Below the pieces are notes generated by a model. It saw nothing but the letters and a program-made list of their open reading frames with translations, had not been told where the DNA came from and did no database searches. DNA of 28,263 nucleotides from JAEHDI01 sp035455185 (GTDB lineage: Bacteria; Acidobacteriota; Terriglobia; Bryobacterales; Bryobacteraceae): the NCBI GenBank assembly GCA_035455185.1, contig DATIFQ010000519.1, forward strand, positions 1-28,263. Direction: 5' to 3'. The number at the start of each line of letters is the position of its first letter. Position 1 is the stretch's first letter. Of this stretch, positions 22,597 to 28,263 are shown piece after piece. The position numbers and the translations under genes were made by a program.

Positions 22597-23207
22597 ACCC
22601 CGACCGCCGGCGGCATCTCGTTCTATTGGCCATTGTGGCCGCTGCCTTGGTGTGGTCCGCAATCCGCCCGCGTGACTACTTCACATGGTTTCTCGAGGTG
22701 GCGCCAGTCTTTGTGGGCTTTGTGTTGATTGCTGCGACGTACCGCCGCTTTCCGCTCACAACATTCCTCTACTCGCTGCTCGCTGCTCACTCGTTGATTC
22801 TGATGGTCGGCGGACACTACACTTACGCGGAAGTGCCGCTGTTCAACCGGCTGCGCGACATCGGCATTTTCTCCCGCAACAACTACGACAAGGTCGGCCA
22901 TTTGGCGCAGGGCTTTTTCCCCGTAATCCTGGCTCGCGAGATCCTGATCCGCACCTCGCCGCTTGCCGGGAGCCGCTGGCTCGGTTTCCTGAGCGCTTCC
23001 GTGTGCCTCGCCTTCAGCGCGCTCTACGAGATCATGGAATGGTGGGTGTCCGTTCTGGGTGGAAGTAGGGGTGACGCGTTCCTCGGCACGCAGGGTTACA
23101 TCTGGGACACACAGTCCGACATGTTCCTCTGCCTGGTCGGCTCGATCACCGCTCTTCTGCTCCTGGCCCAGGCGCACGATCGCGCACTGCGCCGGCTTCC
23201 GGGCTAG
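22584..23207 (+). CDS. DUF2238 (YjdF-like) inner-membrane protein
   Basis: This 207-residue polytopic protein has about five to six helices. DUF2238 hallmarks are NNYDKVGHLAQGFFPVILAREILIR, ALYEIMEWW and a polar GTQGYIWDTQSDMFLCLVGS before the last helix. The conserved Asp, His, Glu and Trp residues sit at helix ends and may form a metal or lipid site. The molecular function of the family is unknown. It starts inside the 3' end of the hydrolase gene (13-base overlap). Its TAG stop overlaps the stop of the convergent regulator within the four bases CTAG at 23204-23207. Confidence 0.85.
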   Translation: MAQVNPDRRRHLVLLAIVAAALVWSAIRPRDYFTWFLEVAPVFVGFVLIAATYRRFPLTTFLYSLLAAHSLILMVGGHYTYAEVPLFNRLRDIGIFSRNNYDKVGHLAQGFFPVILAREILIRTSPLAGSRWLGFLSASVCLAFSALYEIMEWWVSVLGGSRGDAFLGTQGYIWDTQSDMFLCLVGSITALLLLAQAHDRALRRLPG

Positions 23208-25465
23208 CGTCGGGAGTCGTTGCGCGGCTCCATCATCCAGACATTTCCTCGAAGTTCCGCCATCGGGAAGAACAACTGGTTGTTTCCCAGCGTGAGAGTC
23301 ATCTCCGACAAACTGATCGCCGAAAGGGAGTGCTGAATCCGGTGAAAATGGCCGACTGGGAACACTTCCCCGAGCGGCTGCTTAGTCACAGGATTCAAGC
23401 GCCTCGCCCAGATGCAGCGATAGCCGTCCCGATCCGACGTGAAGTAGATCAGCCTGTTGTTGGGTGCCCAAAGAGGCAGATCGTCCCATGCGCCGCCTTC
23501 GGTGACAGCGATCCATTCGTTCACTGGCGACGCCGAATCTTCCTTCACCCGTGCGATGAAGATCCTCGTACGGTGCATGTCCAGATCGACCTTGAACGAG
23601 ACCCACTGCCCGTCGGGAGAGAAGCGCGAGACGTACACCGGAAGCTCGGGGTGCGCGAGCAACAGACTCTGACGTCCGGTGCCAAGATCCAACAGGTGGA
23701 TGGTAGCGCGCGGTACGTCCGGGCGGAGGTAGGTAATCCGTTTTCCGTCCGGCGACCAGGTATCGGGCGGGCCGCAATCCAGGCAGACTTTCGTTGCGAG
23801 CCCGCTATCTATGCTCAAAGTGTAGACAGAGCGCTTGTTGTCTTCGATCACCTGAAAGGCCACCGTCTTCCCGTCTGGTGCGATCTTCGGCATGCTCGAG
23901 AAGACTCTAGGGGCATCGGTCAGGGCCCGCTCCGCTCCGGTGATGAGATCCTTTGTCCAGATCTCGGGTGATCGCGTGCGGTCCGACCGGAAGACGAGCC
24001 GCCGCGCGTCCGGTGAAACGTCACACGCGCTATCATTGCCGCCGGCGTCAGTGACCTGTTTTGGCTCCTCGGATGCCTCGCCCCGGTTCGCGTCGACTTT
24101 CACGCTCCACAACGTCAGCCTGCGCGAGGCGCTCATGAAGACGATCCGCCCGCCCGGCCCGGCCGAAGCATCTCCCTCCCCGACGCCGAAGGTCAGCCGC
24201 TCCACGGGCCCCTTGGCTTTCCATGTCTTTGGGTCAATCCAGATCCGGCACAAGTTGCTGCTGTCTCCAGACCGGCCTGAAAATAACAGGCTGCCGCTGT
24301 CTCCGGACTGGCCCGGGAACACGAGGTCTTCTGTGTTAGCGAGGTAACCGTCCAGGGTCGCAAGACCCATTCTCTGGTTTTTCAGAATTTCTACGACTCC
24401 TGTACGCACCACAGGGCGTCCATCCAGCGGAGCGACCCAGACATCGAATCCATACGTTGGATGCACTCCGATGAACATGAGGTGTTTACCATCTCGCGTC
24501 CACATTGGCTTTGCAGCCGCAGGGAAATCCGGCACGAGTTGTCTCGCCTGTCCGCCGTTGACTGATGCGACGTACATCTGCGTGCCAAGAAGTGCGCCCT
24601 TTATACCGACGAAATACGCGATCTGGCTGCCGTCGGGCGAAATCTCGGGGGCGAGTCCCTGTTTCACGACCAGCCGTGAATCCCCACCCAGCGTGGGAAC
24701 CACATAAATGCCGCCACCGTCGCGTTCTGAGCGGAAGAAGATTCTGGAGCTGTCGGCCGAGAAAGCCGGGCTGTGGTCCGCGGTTTCGTGGTCCGTCAGA
24801 CGGATCGTTGCCCCGGAGTCAAGTTGCTGAACCCAGATGTCGAGGTTACCCCCGCCGGCACGGTCGGACGCGTAGGCGACCAGTTTGCCGTCCGGTGAAA
24901 AGGCCGGGTAGCCCGTAAACCCCGAGTCGCTGGTCAGACTCTTCATCCGGTATTGGCTCTGTGGAGTCGACGCCGGTCCGGTTTCTCGAGTAAACCACCA
25001 CACCACCGAGAGCGCGACGCAGACGAGCAACCCTGCCGCTACGGCAACTCCCGTGACGCTTCTCCACCAGGGGGTGGACGGCGGCACCGCATCACTTTCC
25101 AGCGCGGCCGCACTCTCGGGGCCCTTTACCTCCGCAACCGGTGCTATGAACCGGTAGCCTTTTCGGGGTAGCGTCTCGACAAAGCGCGGGTTGTCTGCCG
25201 AATCGCCGAGCGCCCGGCGCACTTTCTTGATGGCCGTGTTGACGCCGTGCTCGAACTCGATGAAAGTGCCCTCTGGCCAGAGCGCCTTCTGCAAAGCCTC
25301 GCGGGTGATAACCGCTCCGGGGTTTCGTAGCAGCAGAACCAGAACCTGTAACGGTTGCTCCTGGAGCCGGATCTTCCGCCCGCGCTTGCGAAGCTCACCA
25401 GCGGCGAGATCCAACTCGAAGAGCCCGAAACGGAGCCGAGCTCCGCCGGCCGAGCCGGGTTCCAT
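23204..25465 (-). CDS. Winged-helix (CadC/OmpR-type) membrane regulator with PD40/WD40-like repeats
   Basis: This 753-residue protein has an N-terminal Trans_reg_C winged helix (about 10-110: FGLFELDLAAGELRK, ALWPEGTFIEFEHGVNTAIKKVRRALGD, VETLPRKGYRFI). One membrane helix follows at about 137-158, then an extracytoplasmic beta-propeller of TolB/PD40-type repeats. Repeat cores recur as FSPDGKLVAYASDR, FSADSSRIFFRSERDG, ISPDGSQIAYF, VSPDARRLVFRSDRTRS, IAPDGKTVAF and WSPDGKRITYLR. It should bind DNA at the membrane and sense an external signal, like CadC or ToxR but with a propeller sensor. This architecture is very common in Acidobacteriota. The ATG at 25463-25465 lies 12 bases after the predicted transcription start. 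No obvious partner is encoded beside it. Confidence 0.9.
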   Translation of the reverse strand: MEPGSAGGARLRFGLFELDLAAGELRKRGRKIRLQEQPLQVLVLLLRNPGAVITREALQKALWPEGTFIEFEHGVNTAIKKVRRALGDSADNPRFVETLPRKGYRFIAPVAEVKGPESAAALESDAVPPSTPWWRSVTGVAVAAGLLVCVALSVVWWFTRETGPASTPQSQYRMKSLTSDSGFTGYPAFSPDGKLVAYASDRAGGGNLDIWVQQLDSGATIRLTDHETADHSPAFSADSSRIFFRSERDGGGIYVVPTLGGDSRLVVKQGLAPEISPDGSQIAYFVGIKGALLGTQMYVASVNGGQARQLVPDFPAAAKPMWTRDGKHLMFIGVHPTYGFDVWVAPLDGRPVVRTGVVEILKNQRMGLATLDGYLANTEDLVFPGQSGDSGSLLFSGRSGDSSNLCRIWIDPKTWKAKGPVERLTFGVGEGDASAGPGGRIVFMSASRRLTLWSVKVDANRGEASEEPKQVTDAGGNDSACDVSPDARRLVFRSDRTRSPEIWTKDLITGAERALTDAPRVFSSMPKIAPDGKTVAFQVIEDNKRSVYTLSIDSGLATKVCLDCGPPDTWSPDGKRITYLRPDVPRATIHLLDLGTGRQSLLLAHPELPVYVSRFSPDGQWVSFKVDLDMHRTRIFIARVKEDSASPVNEWIAVTEGGAWDDLPLWAPNNRLIYFTSDRDGYRCIWARRLNPVTKQPLGEVFPVGHFHRIQHSLSAISLSEMTLTLGNNQLFFPMAELRGNVWMMEPRNDSRR

Positions 25466-25483
25466 GGTAGCCGTCCAGAGTGG

Positions 25484-25511
25484 ATTGTAGCACCTGTAAT
25501 CACGGTGTCAA
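25484..25511 (-). promoter_or_regulatory. Near-consensus sigma70 promoter of the PD40 regulator
   Basis: On the minus strand TTGACA (25506-25511) and TACAAT (25484-25489) are 16 bases apart. Transcription would start near 25477 and give a leader of only about 12 bases before the ATG, with no strong Shine-Dalgarno. The rest of the intergenic stretch 25512-25656 shows nothing I can name. Confidence 0.6.
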
Positions 25512-25669
25512 CGGTCCAGGCAGATACATAACCCTCATTCGTTCAATCGCTTACATGTTCAGAGCCGGCGCCGCCGTCAAGGCGCGAATTACACATTGAG
25601 TCCAGCCGCTGTGCATTGAGGGCCATCCCGGTTCAGCCGCACGCTGATCCCGCGATGGAGGCGGAACCG

Positions 25670-26314
25670 ATGAAGGTCCTCGTTGCTGGAATTCTCCTGG
25701 CGGGAGTTGCCCTGCCCCTCCATGGGAATAAAGGGGAGGAGCCTCTCAGGCTCAGGGTGTTCATGTACAACTACGCCGAGACATCCCAATCGCTTGTGGA
25801 TCGGGCCCGTCGCGAGACAAGCATGATCTTCCGGCGAGCCGGGGTAGAGATTGAGTGGGTGCAATGCACCCTCTCCATGCGGAATGCTCCTCAGCAGCTT
25901 TGCTCGATGCGTCGCGGTCCAGCGAACCTCGAACTCCGGCTGCTGCCACGACGCATGGCGGGTCGCATGAGGCTCGGATCGAACGCAGCCGGCTTCGCTC
26001 TGCAACCTCTGGACGGCGTGCCCGGCGTCCTTGCCAACGTGTTCCCGGACCACGCGGCGGATCTGGCAACGAACAGCGGGCTCGACAGAGGTGTGATGTT
26101 GGGCCATCTGATCGCCCACGAGTTGGGCCACTTGCTGCTCGGGATCGGGAGCCACTCAACCGGCGGAATGATGGCCGCGCCGTGGGGCAGGCGGGAACTC
26201 TCATGGGCGATGAAGGGCTGTCTGACGTTCTCGAGGCCGGAAGCTGAGAAAATCCGCAGTCGCCTTCTTCTACGTAGCGCCGGCATGGGGACACCGAACG
26301 CTGCCATCCGGTGA
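25670..26314 (+). CDS. Secreted HExxH (metzincin-like) putative metalloprotease
   Basis: This 214-residue protein has a signal peptide (MKVLVAGILLAGVALPLHG) and a mature part starting with a strand, RLRVFMYNYAE. A helix ASMIFRRAG-type segment follows, then EIEWVQC, a Cys pair region, and the zinc motif HELGH at 150-154 followed by G158, H162 and GGMM at 165-168. The order HExxH, G, HS and a Met resembles the metzincin zinc site and Met-turn, but the spacing to the third His is two longer than the usual HExxHxxGxxH. A third ligand is thus plausible but unproven. The ATG at 25670 has GGAGG eight bases upstream; upstream in-frame starts lack one. Similar small secreted proteins are frequent in Acidobacteriota. 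Confidence 0.75.
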   Translation: MKVLVAGILLAGVALPLHGNKGEEPLRLRVFMYNYAETSQSLVDRARRETSMIFRRAGVEIEWVQCTLSMRNAPQQLCSMRRGPANLELRLLPRRMAGRMRLGSNAAGFALQPLDGVPGVLANVFPDHAADLATNSGLDRGVMLGHLIAHELGHLLLGIGSHSTGGMMAAPWGRRELSWAMKGCLTFSRPEAEKIRSRLLLRSAGMGTPNAAIR

Positions 26315-26370
26315 TCTGATACCTTGAACCCGATGGGCGTTAGATCAACCGTCTCGCTGGATGCGGCAGC

Positions 26371-27684
26371 ATGGCGGAGGTAGCCGCGCGAACGCGGGAA
26401 CCGGTGATCGGGCCGGTGCTCCGGACTCTACGGCCGATCATCTACCTCACTGCATTCCTCTGGCGGCGCTTACTCTTTCGAACCACCTTCATCGGCGTGA
26501 CCGGAAGTCTCGGCAAGACAACCGCTAAGGAATGCCTCGGAACGATCCTGGCTTCGCAGTATCTCACCTACCGCACCCGGCTGAACCAAAACGCTCCACT
26601 CGGAGTCGCGCTGAACATCCTCCACGTCCGGCCATGGCATCGGTTCGCGGTGATCGAGGCAGCTACGGGACAACCCGGCATGATGCGGTCTTCGGCACGG
26701 ATGTTGCGCCCGGACGTCGTGGTGGTTCTGAACCTCAAGCGCACGCACACGACGGCGTTTCGCACTCTGGCGGAGCACGCGGCTGAAAAAGAGCGCCTGG
26801 TGCGCGCCGTTCGCCCCGGCGGACTCGCGGTCCTGAATGCCGACGACACGCGCGTCGCGTCCCTGGCCGATGGCAAGAAGCTTCGTGTGACCACGTTCGG
26901 CACGAACGAAGGGTGCGACGTGGTCGTAGCGAGGGTCGCGGGAACGTGGCCGGAACGCTTGAGCTTCGAAGTCCGCAGTGGCTTGGAGACCCTGGCGGTC
27001 CGGACCCGGCTTGTCGGCGTACATTGGGTCAACTCAGCTCTGGCGGCGCTTGCGACCGCGCATGCGCTCGGATTTCGCATGGCTGACGGCGTTGAGGCCC
27101 TTCATGCCGTGGAGCCATTTCCGGGAAGGTGCCAGCCGGCACGGGTTCCGAGTGGGGCGATTTTTCTGCGCGACGACTACAACTCCTCGATTGACTCGAT
27201 CAGTCCGAGCCTGAGCGTGCTTCGCGACGCCGAGGCGGAACGCCGGGTTCTCGTGATGACGGATGTGTCCGATCTCGGCGTAAACCGTCGGGGCAGACTC
27301 AGGCATCTCGCACCCGAGATCTGCGCCTCCGCGGACAGCGCCGTCATCATTGGCGAAGCAGCCGAGTTTGGGAAGCGACGCCTGGTGGAGGCAGGTATGG
27401 CGCCGGAGAACGTTCATGCGTTTGATGATCTTCAGCCGGCCGCGGAGTTCCTACGTTCCGAACTGCGCGATGGGGACCTGGTGCTTCTCAAGGGGCGCAC
27501 CACGGATCACGTGGCACGGGTTTTCTTCGCACAACTTGGTGGGGTGCGCTGCTGGAAGCCCTACTGCCGGAAGACCATCCTGTGCGACCATTGCCCGGAT
27601 CTCGGCACTCCCCCGGAACAGCAAAGGCGGGCCTCGCTGGTGAGCCTGCCGCAGCGGACGGGCGAGGTTACACGACTGCCGTAG
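26371..27684 (+). CDS. MurF-like Mur ligase lacking domain 1, with cysteine tail
   Basis: This 437-residue protein contains the ATP-binding central domain of Mur ligases (P-loop VTGSLGKTT at 43-51, then LNQNAPLGVALNIL) and the C-terminal ligand domain (RDDYNSSIDSISPSL, matching the DxYNANPxS block of MurF). The P-loop normally sits near residue 110 in MurF; here only about 40 residues precede it, including a hydrophobic stretch (IIYLTAFLWRRLLF). The UDP-sugar-binding domain is therefore missing. The end carries Cys394, Cys399, Cys405 and Cys408, a possible metal site. It should form an amide bond using ATP, but probably not on the normal UDP-MurNAc-tripeptide. The ATG at 26371 has only a weak ribosome site. 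It overlaps the convergent enolase-family gene by 17 bases. Confidence 0.78.
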   Translation: MAEVAARTREPVIGPVLRTLRPIIYLTAFLWRRLLFRTTFIGVTGSLGKTTAKECLGTILASQYLTYRTRLNQNAPLGVALNILHVRPWHRFAVIEAATGQPGMMRSSARMLRPDVVVVLNLKRTHTTAFRTLAEHAAEKERLVRAVRPGGLAVLNADDTRVASLADGKKLRVTTFGTNEGCDVVVARVAGTWPERLSFEVRSGLETLAVRTRLVGVHWVNSALAALATAHALGFRMADGVEALHAVEPFPGRCQPARVPSGAIFLRDDYNSSIDSISPSLSVLRDAEAERRVLVMTDVSDLGVNRRGRLRHLAPEICASADSAVIIGEAAEFGKRRLVEAGMAPENVHAFDDLQPAAEFLRSELRDGDLVLLKGRTTDHVARVFFAQLGGVRCWKPYCRKTILCDHCPDLGTPPEQQRRASLVSLPQRTGEVTRLP

Positions 27685-28263
27685 CGCCCTGCAACAGACC
27701 CTTGATGTCTTTGATTCCCACGCCGGGGCCCGTGGGCACGCTCATCTTTCCGTCCTTCACAGTGATCGGGCTATCGAACCAAGCCCCGTATTTCTCAGTA
27801 CCCATTTTGTACTCCTGGTACCGCCCTGGGTCACGGACACACGAGGCGAAGTGGAGCATGTAGACAAAGCCGAACCCGCCTGAGATGTGTACGGTGGTCG
27901 GCATGTTTGCCACGTCGGCCATGTGCGCGACCCGTATGGAGCGGATCATGCCACCGTAATAGTGCAGATCCGGTTGCACGATGTCGACGCCCCGGTTGGC
28001 GATCATCCAGCGGAAGCGCCACTCACTGTACTCCTGTTCGCCTCCGGCGACGGGAATTGTCAGCGCGTCGGCTACTTTCTTCGTGTCCTCGAGATGATCG
28101 AACGGGCACGGTTCCTCGTAGTAGACAGCCTTGATCTCCTCGAGCATCTGCCCCATTTCGATGGCCTTCGGGGGATCGTAGGAGCTGTTGGAATCCGCGT
28201 GAATGTCGATCGCGTCGCCGAACGTCTTGCGGACGAGCGGGATCAGCGTCTCGGTGCGCCCCG
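27668..28263 (-). CDS. Enolase-superfamily (mandelate racemase/dehydratase) enzyme, N-terminus outside window
   Basis: About 198 C-terminal residues are present; the frame is open to the window edge. The barrel shows the metal ligands of the superfamily: IDIHADSNSSY (Asp), YYEEP (Glu) and VAGGEQEY (Glu). DIVQPDLHYYGGM and VHISGGFGF follow, the latter with the catalytic His position typical of the mandelate-racemase/sugar-acid dehydratase branch. Such enzymes abstract a proton alpha to a carboxylate, most often dehydrating aldonic acids; the exact substrate is not readable. The C-terminal cap ends PTGPGVGIKDIKG. The stop (27668-27670) lies inside the 3' end of the convergent Mur-ligase-like gene. 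Confidence 0.88.
   Translation of the reverse strand, partial: GRTETLIPLVRKTFGDAIDIHADSNSSYDPPKAIEMGQMLEEIKAVYYEEPCPFDHLEDTKKVADALTIPVAGGEQEYSEWRFRWMIANRGVDIVQPDLHYYGGMIRSIRVAHMADVANMPTTVHISGGFGFVYMLHFASCVRDPGRYQEYKMGTEKYGAWFDSPITVKDGKMSVPTGPGVGIKDIKGLLQGATAVV

Noticed and set aside
1..28263. Mobile element, CRISPR array, tRNA or rRNA
   Set aside because: No transposase, integrase, direct-repeat array or tRNA-like cloverleaf was seen anywhere in the window.

Overview
The window is GC-rich, densely coded bacterial chromosome. It contains no RNA genes, insertion sequences, CRISPR arrays or phage genes that I can see. The gene repertoire suggests an Acidobacteriota genome of the Solibacter/Bryobacter type: a CadC-like winged-helix regulator fused through one membrane helix to WD40-like (PD40) repeats, a small secreted HExxH protein, a quinol-dependent NO reductase, and SSS and NCS1 transporters. 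This placement is by inference from gene content; no rRNA is present to confirm it.

Layout. 1-1895 (minus): a sodium:solute symporter followed by a small membrane protein cut by the window edge. 2031-2357 (plus): a small basic protein with a very good sigma70 promoter. 2364-4381 (minus): a NarL-type two-component pair with translationally coupled genes. 4449-10333: an apparent osmoadaptation locus. On the minus strand it runs precorrin-2 dehydrogenase-like gene, CPA2 cation/proton antiporter, glucosyl-3-phosphoglycerate synthase (gpgS), a second GT-A glycosyltransferase, and a membrane protein of the mechanosensitive-channel-related TM-helix family. A HAD phosphatase of the mannosyl/glucosyl-3-phosphoglycerate phosphatase family converges on it from the plus strand. 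Together these could make, elaborate and retain glucosylglycerate-type compatible solutes.

10362-16963: GTPase Der (plus), an exported SAM methyltransferase, an NCS1 permease, a DUF302 protein and an unknown protein (all minus), then a cold-shock protein with a long leader, IF-1, and a UDP-GlcNAc 2-epimerase (plus). The conserved N-terminus of the epimerase has no ordinary start codon in front of it. 17064-18939: a stand-alone ClpB-D2-like AAA+ ATPase and rsmI. 19090-21303: qNOR, preceded by a TGAC-N4-GTCA palindrome. 21329-21742 (minus): a gene remnant lacking its 5' part. 21748-23207: a secreted alpha/beta-hydrolase-like protein and a DUF2238 membrane protein. 23204-25465 (minus): the winged-helix/PD40 regulator with a near-consensus promoter. 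25670-27684: a secreted HExxH protein and a short MurF-like ligase with a cysteine tail. 27668-28263 (minus): the C-terminal part of an enolase-superfamily enzyme cut by the window edge.

Intergenic space is small: no stretch over 300 bases lacks a gene, and three convergent pairs overlap at their 3' ends. I did not find a clearly new multi-gene defence or mobile system. The best leads are the two-glycosyltransferase osmolyte locus, the MurF-like protein with its Cys tail, the exported methyltransferase and the start-codon anomaly in the epimerase gene.
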